Below, piece by piece: positions 29,141-37,787 of a DNA stretch of 41,510 nucleotides. This DNA comes from Hahellaceae bacterium (GTDB lineage: Bacteria; Pseudomonadota; Gammaproteobacteria; Pseudomonadales; Oleiphilaceae): the NCBI GenBank assembly GCA_016716085.1, contig JADJWY010000007.1, forward strand, positions 1-41,510, read 5' to 3'. The notes under the pieces are model-generated. The model was given only the letters and a program-made list of their open reading frames with translations, did no database searches and was not told where the DNA came from. The position numbers were made by a program, and so were the translations under genes. Every line of letters begins with the position of its first letter. Positions within the stretch are counted from its first letter, which is position 1.

Positions 29141-29508
29141 TGCGTCCCCGGTATTTGCGTCCATCCCTGTCTCTGCCGGATATTTATCTCTATCGTCCTC
29201 CCATCGACTTTCGCAAGCAGGCCAACAGTCTGGCGGCACTGGTCGAACTCGAGCTGGGGCATAATCCCTTCAGTGGGGCGCTGTATGCCTTTACCAACCG
29301 GCACCAAAATCGTATCAAGTGCCTGATGTGGGAAGACAATGGTTTCGTGCTTTACTACAAGGCGTTGGCAGAGGAAAAATTCAGGTGGCCACGGGCTGGG
29401 GAAGACCTGATTTCGCTCACCGGCGAGCAGATCAACTGGTTGCTGGATGGCTACGATCTCAACCTGATGCGGCGACACAGAATTCTGCATTATGACTCGG
29501 TTGCCTAG
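29140..29508 (+). CDS. tnpB: IS66 accessory protein TnpB
   Basis: 122 residues starting MRPRYLRPSLSLPDIYLYRPPIDFRKQANSLAALVEL, with NRHQNRIKCLMWEDNGFVLYYKALAEEKFRWP in the second half, the signature of IS66 OrfB (IS66 Orf2-like). An in-frame GTG lies three bases before the chosen ATG at 29140, but the overlap with the tnpA stop (TGATG) favours the ATG. Confidence 0.92.
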   Translation: MRPRYLRPSLSLPDIYLYRPPIDFRKQANSLAALVELELGHNPFSGALYAFTNRHQNRIKCLMWEDNGFVLYYKALAEEKFRWPRAGEDLISLTGEQINWLLDGYDLNLMRRHRILHYDSVA

Positions 29509-29553
29509 CCGAAAAGCGTGTTGGGAATGGGACGGATGTGGTATCATAAGCCA

Positions 29554-31217
29554 ATGATTTCAAAGCCTGAACCCACCTTGTCAAACCTCAATACCGAAGC
29601 CCTTTCAGTCGCCGAACTGCGAGCGCTTGTCGGGCGTTTTGAGCAACTTCTGACGGAGAAGGATGCGCAGATTCAGGTGCTGGATCAGACGATCGGACAG
29701 CTTGACGAGTCACTCAGGCAGACCATCAAACGCAAGGATGCCGATATCCACGAACGGGATCGCTATATCCTCAAACTCGAAGAGATTGTGCGTCTGAGGA
29801 TGGTGCAAAAGTTCGCAGCCAGCAGTGAAAAACTGAGTCACCAGATTAATCTGTTTGACGAAGCCGAGCTGGAAGCGGAGTTGGCGGAACTGCTCGACAG
29901 CCTCCCCGAAGCACAACTGCCGCCGGAAGAAGCGAAAGCGCGTAAGCAACGCCAGTCCCGCACGCGTGATTTTAGCGATACGCTGGTTCGCGAACGAGTT
30001 GAGCTGAGATTGACGGAGGCCGAGAGGGCCGGTTCGACCCGTACCTGGTTCAGCAAGGTCAAGGAAGAACTGGAATACATTCCTGCCCAGCTCAAGGTTC
30101 TGGAGATCTGGCAGGAAAGGCGGTCTTCGAGACGGCGACAGGGGATGAGGTGATCAGTGCGTCCCGTCCGGTTCATCCGTTGGGTAAATCCTTTGCCTCA
30201 CCGTCACTCCTGGCCCAGGTGATCACCTCGAAATATGCCGATGGACTGCCCTGTATCGGCAGGAACAGATTTTAAACGCCTTGGCCATGAGATCAGCCGG
30301 ACCTGTATGGCGAACTGGGTTATCCAGTTGGCCGTTCAACTCAAACCGCTTCTCCAGCGTTTGCGGGAGAGCCAGTGTTCAGGGGATTATCTGCAGGCCG
30401 ACGAAACCCGTATGCAGGTGCTCAAGGAAAAGGGCAAAACTGCACAATCCCAAAAGTGGATGTGGGTGACCCGCGGTGGGCCTCCTCTCAGCTCTCCGTG
30501 TTGTTTGAATACGATCCCAGCCGTGCGCAGGGTGTGGCCGATCGTCTGTTGCAGGGCTTCAGTGGTGTCTTGCAGGCTGATGCTTACGCAGGCTATGCGA
30601 GCATCTCGAAACAGCAAGGCGTTACCCGTATCGGGTGCTGGGATCATGCCCGGCGCAAGTTTGTTGAGGTGGTGCGTGCGAATGCCAAGGTCGATGCCAG
30701 GCAGGCCCGGAAGCTCGGGCGGTCAAAGGCTGAAGAGGCCTTAGGTTATATTCGCAAGCTGTATCGGATTGAGACGCACATTAAAGACCTCACCGCGGAA
30801 GAGCGCTATCGGGTGCGTCAGGAACTGGCCCTGCCTGAGCTGACATCATTCAGGACGTGGCTTGAGACAGAGACCGGCAAAGTGATGAAAGGTTCAAAGA
30901 CCCGGCAGGCGATGGACTACATACTCAACCAATGGCCCGAACTGATCGGCTACTGCCAGCGTGGTGACCTGCACATCAGCAATGCGTTGGCTGAAAATGC
31001 TATCCGTCCCTTCGCGGTGGGTCGTAAAGCCTGGTTGTTTGCCGATACGCGCCGCGGTGCCGAGGCCAGTGCCACCTGGTATTCCATCATTGAAACAGCC
31101 AAAGCCAATAATCTGGAGCCGCTGTCTTATATCCGCCACGTGCTGGATCACATCGCAACGGCAGACACGCCTGCAAAAATAGACGCGTTACTTCCCTGGA
31201 ACGTAGCCGCCAACTGA
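29554..31217 (+). CDS. tnpC: IS66 transposase TnpC (frameshifted)
   Basis: About 550 codons. N-terminal coiled coil (ELRALVGRFEQLLTEKDAQIQVL to KLEEIVRLRMVQKFAASSEKLS), a middle region with AQLKVLEIWQE, then the DDE domain: YLQADETRMQVL (Asp), VLQADAYAGYASI (Asp), and near the end ALAENAIRPFAVGRKAWLFADTRRGAEASATWYS with the catalytic Glu and the IS66 C-terminal motif. Three frame breaks near 30112, 30245 and 30490. The one at 30245 is CCC where LPLYRQEQ needs CCCC, so a missing base is likely. The N-terminal start is placed at 29554 (MISKPEP). Confidence 0.9.
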
Positions 31218-31273
31218 GCATCACACACGATTGCAGGGTTCTGTGTCAATTAGGCTGATTCTTTGGCGCTTAC

Positions 31274-31417
31274 CTTGAACTTAAAGAGTCGAGGGTTAAG
31301 GAGGATTTCAATCAATATGTTGAACGGTCTAAACAGCTTATGTATGACCACCCGGCGGCCACCCTTGGTGTCGCATTTGGCGCGGGTGTCATCCTTGCGC
31401 ACCTGATGAGAAAATAG
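31274..31417 (+). pseudogene. DUF883 (ElaB/YqjD-like) gene, 3' part after IS66
   Basis: Encodes LKESRVKEDFNQYVERSKQLMYDHPAATLGVAFGAGVILAHLMRK then TAG. The DHPAATLGVAFGAGVILAHLM helix is the C-terminal membrane anchor of DUF883 proteins. The frame joins the 5' part exactly across the 8-bp duplication. Confidence 0.82.
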
Positions 31418-31420
31418 ACC

Positions 31421-31846
31421 ATGCAGAAGTGCTCGGAGCGTGAAGACGCTTCCGCCACCAAAGAAGAAACGGCCTTTGACGCGCTCAAGACTATGCCCAT
31501 GAGATGAACACGTGCGCATCTGCGCTTGTTTCTCTCATGGGCAGCGAATTGAATCTGTCCCGGATCGCGCTCTGTACGACCCTGTTCTACCTCTTGATTC
31601 TGTCATTTATCTGCGCCTTTCTCTGGGAGGCTTTTTGCGCAGTTGCAGCATTCCTGGCATGGAGGGCGTCGATACCGACAGAGATTGTTGTGATTCTGTG
31701 GACGTGTGCTCAAGTGATCGCGATAGGCTGTGTGGCATTCACTGCGTGATGCCATTACGTCTGTGGGTTTACCTCGTACCTATGAACGTCTGTCCCGAAT
31801 GTCGAACCCTTCCAATAAATCTCAACAGGAGGCTAAGGATGTTTAA
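31421..31846 (+). CDS. Small membrane protein after the DUF883 gene (frameshifted)
   Basis: ATG at 31421 gives MQKCSEREDASATKEE, then a break near 31500 into LVSLMGSELNLSRIALCTTLFYLLILSFICAFLWEAFCAVAAFLAW with two hydrophobic helices, and near 31740 another into RDAITSVGLPRTYERLSRM, ending at 31846. Position and layout resemble the YqjE-like holin-family protein that follows YqjD in many genomes; I could not confirm the family. In the next 270 bases to 32116 there are two tiny frames with good ribosome binding sites (at 31839 and 31909) but nothing I can call a gene. Confidence 0.5.
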
Positions 31847-32116
31847 AGCCGCACTGAAAACGCAAAAATAAGGTCTCGCAAAAGGATAAGGAGTTGTCAT
31901 GTTGTATCGCGTCGGCTACCGAAGCTCATCACTCGATACAACAAAAGATGACCAAAGCGGCCGTTAGTCCCGAAGGGCTGTTTTTAACCTGTATGGTTGG
32001 CTATTTTTCAACTCGCCCATCGGATTACCCCAACGCCCTCCATGATAGTCAGGACAGACTTTGCGAGGTACTGACGCTTGTTGAAATCTTCGATCAATTA
32101 TTGGGAGATCCCGGGG

Positions 32117-33295
32117 ATGAAGTCCTCTGATTTGCCAGCCACTTCTGAAAAGGTGGATGTGCGTGCGCGTCGTCCTGTTGGCTGGTTCAACCTCATTCGA
32201 CGCGTCTCCTTTTTTAAATCCCAGGCGCCTTCTGACGATAGCGCGCAGATCCTGATTCGCATTGAAATAGCCAAGTTGTTCATGTTGGGTGGCCTCTGCA
32301 TCATTGTGCTTGGTGCAGTGATGAGAGAAGCGGCATTTATTTTCATTCCACTTACTCTGGCCTGGTTTCTAAGTGCACTGTTTTCTCCACTCATTAAATA
32401 TCTTCAGCGGAATCACATACCTCCGCCGATGGCCTCCGCATTCCTGGTGGTGGCGATAATGTCGTCGCTTCTTATGGTGGTGAATATGACGATTGATCCT
32501 GCCGCGCAGTGGATCGAAGAACTCCCTGCGAGCCTGAGACATCTACGAGTTCAGTTGGCAGAGACAGCGGGCCCGCTGTCCGATTTGCAGGAGGTCTCGC
32601 GCGAGGTCAAAGAGCTTGCCACTATGGCCGCCGTTGATTCGCCCCTAGAAAACCTACCGAAGGTGGCGCTCGTCGAGGAGTCGGGCGGCACCATGAAATC
32701 TTTACTGATAGATGACCTACCAGACGTGACTTCCATGTTCCTGATGACCATGGCAATGACCTATTTTATTTTAGCCTCGAACGATCAGATATTGAGATCT
32801 CTGGTAAGCTCGGTCAGCACGTTTGGGAGGCGTCGGCGACTGGTTAGATTATCGCGAGCGATCAAAGCCCAAATGACGACCTATCTAAGAACGGTCTCGA
32901 TTATTAATCTACTGCTTGCAATGGTTGTTGCGCTGGTTCTTTGGTTGTTAGATGCGCCCAATCCTTTATTATGGGGTACTCTGGCGGGTCTACTGAATTT
33001 TGCCCCCTTTGTTGGGCCCGCAGTGATGACGTTTCTTCTACTGCTAGTTGGTGTCACCTCCAGCAACTCGCTTCAGGAGGCTTGCGTATTGCCAGGGGCC
33101 TTTCTAGTCCTTACCGCAATTGAGGGGCAGTTGATTACGCCTTCTGTGCTTGGGAAAAAACTGGCGCTTTCTCCAATGTTGGTTTTTCTCGGCGTCGTTG
33201 TAATGACCTGGCTTTGGGGTCCTATCGGAGCACTGATGGCTTCACCGCTTTTAGCTGCCGGACATATCTTGTGGAAAAGTCTTTCAGATTCCTGA
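32117..33295 (+). CDS. AI-2E family (PerM-like) permease
   Basis: About 392 residues starting MKSSDLPATSEKV. Eight predicted membrane helices in the family layout: two near the N-terminus (LFMLGGLCIIVLGAVM and ALFSPLIKYLQ region), a helix pair near residue 110, a long soluble middle (PAAQWIEELPASLRHLRVQL to LPDVTSMFL), then the C-terminal block INLLLAMVVALVLWLLDAPN, LWGTLAGLLNFAPFVGP, AIEGQLITPSVLGKKLALSP and GPIGALMASPLLA. The last motifs are diagnostic for the AI-2E/PerM family. Substrates in this family range from signalling molecules to sodium-proton exchange, so the true cargo is unknown. One open frame. GGGAG precedes the ATG. Confidence 0.88.
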   Translation: MKSSDLPATSEKVDVRARRPVGWFNLIRRVSFFKSQAPSDDSAQILIRIEIAKLFMLGGLCIIVLGAVMREAAFIFIPLTLAWFLSALFSPLIKYLQRNHIPPPMASAFLVVAIMSSLLMVVNMTIDPAAQWIEELPASLRHLRVQLAETAGPLSDLQEVSREVKELATMAAVDSPLENLPKVALVEESGGTMKSLLIDDLPDVTSMFLMTMAMTYFILASNDQILRSLVSSVSTFGRRRRLVRLSRAIKAQMTTYLRTVSIINLLLAMVVALVLWLLDAPNPLLWGTLAGLLNFAPFVGPAVMTFLLLLVGVTSSNSLQEACVLPGAFLVLTAIEGQLITPSVLGKKLALSPMLVFLGVVVMTWLWGPIGALMASPLLAAGHILWKSLSDS

Positions 33296-33319
33296 CCGTT
33301 CATTTGAAGCATCTGGGTG

Positions 33320-33351
33320 AAAAAAAACCGGCTTTTGAGCCGGTTTTTTTT
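33320..33351. terminator. Bidirectional terminator between the permease and csbD-like genes
   Basis: AAAAAACCGGCT and AGCCGGTTTTTT flank a TTTG loop, giving a 12-bp stem with U tracts in both directions. It lies 24 bases past the permease stop and 12 bases past the CsbD stop, so it serves both convergent genes. Confidence 0.9.
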
Positions 33352-33363
33352 GGGTGGGAAGGG

Positions 33364-33561
33364 TTAAAGCGACTTACAGAACTCGTCGACGGCTTTTTCT
33401 GCCCTCTCCTTCTCGATTCCATAGCGCTCCTGAATCTTACCACTCAGTTCCTGCCGGTGACCTTTGACGATATCAAGATCATCGTCTGTCAGTTTTCCCC
33501 ATTTCTGTTGAACCTTACCTTTAATTTGCTTCCAGTTACCTTCTACTTGGTCCCAATTCAT
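33364..33561 (-). CDS. CsbD-family stress protein
   Basis: 65 residues, MNWDQVEGNWKQIKGKVQQKWGKLTDDDLDIVKGHRQEL, ending IEKERAEKAVDEFCKSL. The NWKQIKGKVQQKWGKLTDDDL core is the CsbD signature. CsbD-like proteins are small, hydrophilic and induced by general stress; their molecular role is unknown. GAGGAT (AAGAGGATAAAACA) precedes the ATG. It fits the nearby DUF883 and DUF1328 genes. Confidence 0.93.
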   Translation of the reverse strand: MNWDQVEGNWKQIKGKVQQKWGKLTDDDLDIVKGHRQELSGKIQERYGIEKERAEKAVDEFCKSL

Positions 33562-33902
33562 TGTTTTATCCTCTTGATGGTGGTTGAGCTAACAATGTGG
33601 TCGTGCCACGAAGTTACCTAAAGCAGGCCTTGTGCCAAGTTTCAGAGATCGACGCAACGCTTGGATGGAAAAGGAATCAATTAAGGACGTCGCTTTTCAA
33701 GTATGAGCGTTATGGGAATGGATTTTGAAAAATTGACCGGGGGGTGTGTAAAGATTGCAAACGCTGGGCGTGTCAAGCCTGACCTGTCTACGGCATAAAG
33801 CCCTAACTATATGATTTGATTAACTAATCATGGTGTGGCCCGGCTTTTGAATTTGAAATAGACACGTTAAACCGAAAGTTGTAATCAGGGAGCCAAAACG
33901 CA
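33562..33902. other. Intergenic region between csbD-like and diguanylate cyclase genes
   Basis: 341 bases between divergent genes with no coding frame I can support. The right part near the cyclase is AT-rich and holds the palindrome listed separately. Promoters for both flanking genes are expected here. Confidence 0.6.
33817..33830. promoter_or_regulatory. Palindrome upstream of the diguanylate cyclase
   Basis: TGATTA-AC-TAATCA is a perfect 6-bp inverted repeat, 72 bases before the cyclase ATG. It could be a regulator site. No known consensus is claimed. Confidence 0.35.
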
Positions 33903-35336
33903 ATGCCCAACGCCATCATGTTTGTATCGGAGTCACTCGAACTCTATCGCGAGTTGTGCAAAGCGCTCCAGGACGTTGCACCCCTCATCCCCACCCCTCA
34001 GGTTGATGACCTGCTGATTCGACTTGAGCATCGTCAACCAAGGGTGCTGCTGTTGGACGGTGCGATTGTGCGGCGTCAAACTGCTGCAGCTATGAGGCGC
34101 CTCACTGAGTACCTTGCTATGCATGACACCTCGGCGTTTTTGCTGCTGGAGCGGGAGGCACTGGTCGACCTGTCCATAGCACGTCTGAAGGGATTTGATC
34201 TTTTATTTCTCCCGCTGAATCCGCTTGAGATTCGGCACAAAGTGAGTCACGCAATGTACTTGCGATCGAAATTCCTTCAGATTCGCCCATCCAAAGAGAC
34301 TAAGGCGCGCACATCGGAGCCCATGTTAGCACCTGGAAACCCCCCTATTCCGACGATGCCGATAGTGGCGAGTCTCAATCAGGAGCCAGTAAGGCCACGG
34401 GTCCTGATTGTAGACGACTACCAAGGCAATCTGGACACCTTAAGTGCAGGGTTGGAAGACGTTTACAGCATCACGTGTACCCCATCTCCAAAGGAGGCGC
34501 TCGTTCTGTCAAAGACCCAGGTGTACGACATTATTCTATCGGATGTCCTCATGCCTGAAATGAGTGGTTACATGCTATGCGAAGCAATCAAGAAAGAATC
34601 GCTTAATCAGGAAACTCCATTTATTTTTGTCACCGCGCTGGATCAAACCAGTGAAGAGTCCAAAGGACTTGCCCTCGGGGCGGTTGATTACATCACCAAG
34701 CCCTACAGCCTCGCGATTGTCAGAGCGCGGATTCAGAATCATTTGGAGTTATATCGCACAAGGGATGCACTGAAGGCGCTGTCACTGATAGACAGCCTGA
34801 CGGGGCTACCCAACCGGCGGCATTTTGAGCAGGTTTACAGTTATCAGTGGATGGTTGCGCAGCGACATGGTCGCCCTATTACCGTCGCGTTGGTGGACAT
34901 TGATTATTTTAAACAGTACAACGATGGATTCGGGCATCAGAAGGGCGACGAGTGTCTTCAATCGGTGGGGAAAGCGCTGGCATCGGTTTGCCATCGATCG
35001 ATGGATTTTGTTGCCCGATATGGAGGCGAAGAGTTTGTAATCGTCCTTGGTGATACGGATACGGCGGGTGCCGTCCTGGTCGGACAAACACTGCTGAATT
35101 CGGTTAGGCAACTGGCAATTGAAACCGCACCCGATACGCCCATTTCTGTCGTTTCAATTTCGATAGGCATGGCCTCCTGTTACCCCGTCGGAACAGAGGA
35201 TCCGAATTTTTTGATTAATCTTGCAGATCAACAACTCTACAAAGCCAAACGGAGTGGTCGGGACCGAATTGCATGTACTTCCTTCGATACAGTCGCCGCG
35301 CTTAGCCTGCCTGAACCAGACGACCGGGTAGTCTAA
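33903..35336 (+). CDS. Diguanylate cyclase with two receiver domains (PleD-like layout)
   Basis: 477 residues. Residues 1-125 look like a receiver domain that has lost the acidic pocket (a degenerate REC). Residues 163-290 are a normal REC: Asp171-Asp172 pocket, phospho-acceptor Asp214 in ILSDVLMPEMSG, Thr244, Lys266 in ITKPYS. The GGDEF domain (about 295-460) has the form GGEEF at 374-378, DSLTGLPNRRHFE and VDIDYFKQYNDGFGHQKGDECL, so it should make c-di-GMP. RSMD at 365-368 with five residues before GGEEF fits the RxxD product-inhibition site. The order REC-REC-GGDEF matches PleD. One open frame. The BON-MscS gene starts 11 bases downstream. Confidence 0.93.
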   Translation: MPNAIMFVSESLELYRELCKALQDVAPLIPTPQVDDLLIRLEHRQPRVLLLDGAIVRRQTAAAMRRLTEYLAMHDTSAFLLLEREALVDLSIARLKGFDLLFLPLNPLEIRHKVSHAMYLRSKFLQIRPSKETKARTSEPMLAPGNPPIPTMPIVASLNQEPVRPRVLIVDDYQGNLDTLSAGLEDVYSITCTPSPKEALVLSKTQVYDIILSDVLMPEMSGYMLCEAIKKESLNQETPFIFVTALDQTSEESKGLALGAVDYITKPYSLAIVRARIQNHLELYRTRDALKALSLIDSLTGLPNRRHFEQVYSYQWMVAQRHGRPITVALVDIDYFKQYNDGFGHQKGDECLQSVGKALASVCHRSMDFVARYGGEEFVIVLGDTDTAGAVLVGQTLLNSVRQLAIETAPDTPISVVSISIGMASCYPVGTEDPNFLINLADQQLYKAKRSGRDRIACTSFDTVAALSLPEPDDRVV

Positions 35337-35347
35337 GGGCACCTGTC

Positions 35348-36685
35348 ATGAAAAAACTGACTGGGCGTTGTGCTTTTTTAGATTCTTTGGCGGCACTCTT
35401 TTTATTTGCCGGGTTAAGCTTTGCCGTATCCGCGATAGCGGAGGAGTCAGGTGGACGCGCCCCGCTGGACACACTGGGTAGTATTGAGATCACGCCTGCT
35501 CATCAACAGGACAGGAAAATGGAGGAACGACTCCATGAAATCTATCAGCGAATTCCTGGGCTTGAGGAGATTCGTGTAAGCGTGGACGAAGGCGTCATAC
35601 ACCTTTTGGGCGAGGTTCCCTCAGCGGCAGCCATCAAAGAAGCGGAAAAAATTGCCGTACGCCTCGATAATGCGGTTGCTCTTGAGAGCGAGCTGGATGT
35701 AAAAACTGATTTGGATTTCAGGTTGTCAGCCTTGCACCAACAACTGTCCCAGTGGTCCAACTTCGTGTTGAAAATGATCCCCCTCTTCATTTTGTCGATT
35801 TTTATCATCGTGCTTGGAGGCATACTCGCACATGGGGTGGGGCGGCTATTTTTTCTGGTAGAGAAGATAGTGCCAAACCCATTTATTGGTTCCCTGGTTA
35901 TTCAAGTCGTTCAGCTTTGCATTGTACTGCTTTCACTGTTGGCGGTGTTCGATGTCCTGGGCGCGGGCAGCGCTATATTGCATCCATTGCCGGGGACTTG
36001 GACTTGCAGGACTAGCGCTCAGCTTTGCAACGCGGGACTCCATAGAAAACTACATCGCCAGTATGCTCCTGAGTATCAAGCAGCCCTTTGCCCCGCTTGA
36101 TCATATCCGTATCGGCGAGGCGGAAGGGCGTGTCATTTCGCTAAATTCAAGGTCCACACTTTTGATGAACTTTGAAGGTAACCATATTCGCATTCCTAAT
36201 TCGCAGGTCTATAAAGCGACCATTGTCAATTATTCGAGAAATCCGCAGCGGCGGTTTGATTTTGAGCTGGGGTTCACCCACACACAGATTTGCTAGTTGC
36301 TCAGGATGTTGCGGTCGGCGCCCTGAGAGATACGCCCGGTGTCCTGCAATCCCCTGAGCCTTCGTTTATTATCAGGTCTATGGGTGATTCAACTGTGATG
36401 CTGCAACTCCTTGGATGGGTTAATCAGAAAGACGTGGATTTTATGAAGGTTCGCGGCGAAGCCCTCAGGCGAGTCAAAATCTCGTTCGACCGTGCTGGAA
36501 TTGAAATGCCCAATCCGGTTCTGGCCATCGAAACCAGGCCGCACAAACCGGTGTCAAATACCGGGGAACGAGCTCGCACAACGAGTCTGGACACACGATC
36601 AGATCATGCGGTCAAACGAAAGATGCAAGAAGCAAGGTCCGATGAAGAAAGTGATTTGCTTAGAGAAAATGGAGTGTCTGAATAG
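35348..36685 (+). CDS. BON-domain mechanosensitive channel (MscS family, frameshifted)
   Basis: About 445 residues. Signal peptide (residues 1-31, FLFAGLSFAVSAIAEE), then a BON domain near 55-118 (RKMEERLHEIYQRIPGLEEIRVSVDEGVIHLLGEV), transmembrane helices (LFILSIFIIVLGGILAHGV, then LVIQVVQLCIVLLSLLAVFDVLGAG), the MscS core ASIAGDLDLQGLALSFATRDSIENYIASMLLSIKQPFAPLDHIRI, the beta domain EAEGRVISLNSRSTLLMNFEGNHIRIPNSQVYKATIVNYSRNP, and an MscS C-terminal domain (SFIIRSMGDSTVMLQLLGWVNQ). Two frame breaks near 35985 and 36290; both leave domains complete. A periplasmic BON domain in front of MscS suggests coupling to the outer membrane or wall. Probably one operon with the cyclase. Confidence 0.85.
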
Positions 36686-36785
36686 GGTATTCCGGATATT
36701 TCTTGCATGGCTCCATGACTAAATTTAGGATGAGTTGAAACGGATACCCTCCTCCGGCCTTTACCTCATACCTTAAGATGTCTGT

Positions 36786-37762
36786 ATGCCGCCTTCTCGT
36801 TTAACCCTTTTAAATCGTAGCGGTTTTGTTTGTTCTTTTAATTGCTTTTCAATTGTTTAATCCAGCCCATTCGGATCTTGTTGTTGCCACGTCTCGAACA
36901 CCTTTGAATTTGCCTTTTTATGTCGCGCAAGCCCATGGTTATTTCAATGACCTTGCAGAACCCGTTGTTCTAAACTCCTGCGTGAGTGGCGAAAAATGCA
37001 TGCAAGCCATGCTTGATAACGAAGCCGATATCGCTACCGTGTCCGATATGGTCATTATGACGCACTATTTGGATGAGTCCAGCGTTCTCAGTACTCGCAA
37101 CAATGGTGACGGCACCGGATTACGTTGCAATTATTGCCCGAAAAAGTGCATCGATCCGTCAGATTGCAGATTTTAAGAAAAAACGTGTGGGGTACGTTGA
37201 AGGTACCTCTAGCCACTATTATCTGGAAACCGCACTCATCCTTTCTGGCCTTTCGATGTCTGATATTCCAGCCTGTGACAGGTCAGCCGCCTGAGCTAAA
37301 TGAAATGCTTGAAAGCGGTAAGCTCGACGCCATTGCGATGTGGCAACCATGGGCGTATGAGGCTAGCCGCGCCCTGGCAGAAGAATCAATTCGATTGTCG
37401 ACCTCAGAAACCTATGCACTCAGGTTCAATCTGGTCAGTCGAAATGGTTTGGGAGCAAAAGATCGAAAACAACTGATCCCCTTGTTTAGTGCGCTCTCCT
37501 CTGCGGCCGAATTTATTGAACATCATCCCGCTGAAACGCGAGAGATTTTGCGAAAAGCACTTCAGTTACCTGTAGAATTTTCAGATGATCTTTGGAAAAA
37601 CTGCAAATTCAGACTGGAACTGGAGTCGGGTTTGCTGCAAACCATCGATAATCAGGCCCGCTGGAAACTGGCCTCACAAGGGCGCTCGCTGACTGATAGG
37701 CCCAATTTACGCGGGTTTATTGATGATCTCGAGTTTAGAGCGAACAACCCCACCTCAGCTAC
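36786..37762 (+). CDS. NMT1/SsuA-type ABC substrate-binding protein, end meets an IS
   Basis: Signal peptide MPPSRLTLLNRSGF (frame break) then VLLIAFQLFNPAHSD. Mature part DLVVATSRTPLNLPFYVAQAHGYFND, SGEKCMQAMLDNEADIATVSDMVIM, YVAIIARKSASIRQIADFKKKRVGYVEGTSSHYYLETAL, LNEMLESGKLDAIAMWQPWAYEASRAL and LESGLLQTIDNQARWKLASQG. This is the layout of the NMT1/THI5-like or SsuA family that binds nitrate, sulfonates or pyrimidine precursors. Three or four frame breaks. The C-terminus PNLRGFIDDLEFRANNPTSATI stops at the edge of the IS4/IS701-like element, so the last residues may be lost. No ABC permease or ATPase is next to it, so it may instead be a sensor for the nearby kinase. Confidence 0.78.
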
Positions 37763-37787
37763 TATTTCGCAGCCGATTTTTTTCTGC

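Larger units (their letters stand above)
28746..31273 (+). mobile_element. IS66-family insertion sequence with 8-bp target duplication
   Basis: 2528-bp element with ends GTAAGCGCCA at 28746 and GGCGCTTAC ending at 31273. It is flanked by CTTGAACT at 28738-28745 and 31274-31281, the 8-bp duplication known for IS66. It carries tnpA, tnpB and tnpC in order on the plus strand. It interrupts a DUF883 gene cleanly. Confidence 0.93.

Noticed and set aside
31894..32130. A 78-codon frame before the permease
   Set aside because: It starts at TTG, overlaps the permease start, and shows no family likeness or good coding pattern.
27480..36685. Novel defence or phage system
   Set aside because: No nuclease, NTPase or methylase gene is present in the cluster; the recognised families point to stress and membrane functions.
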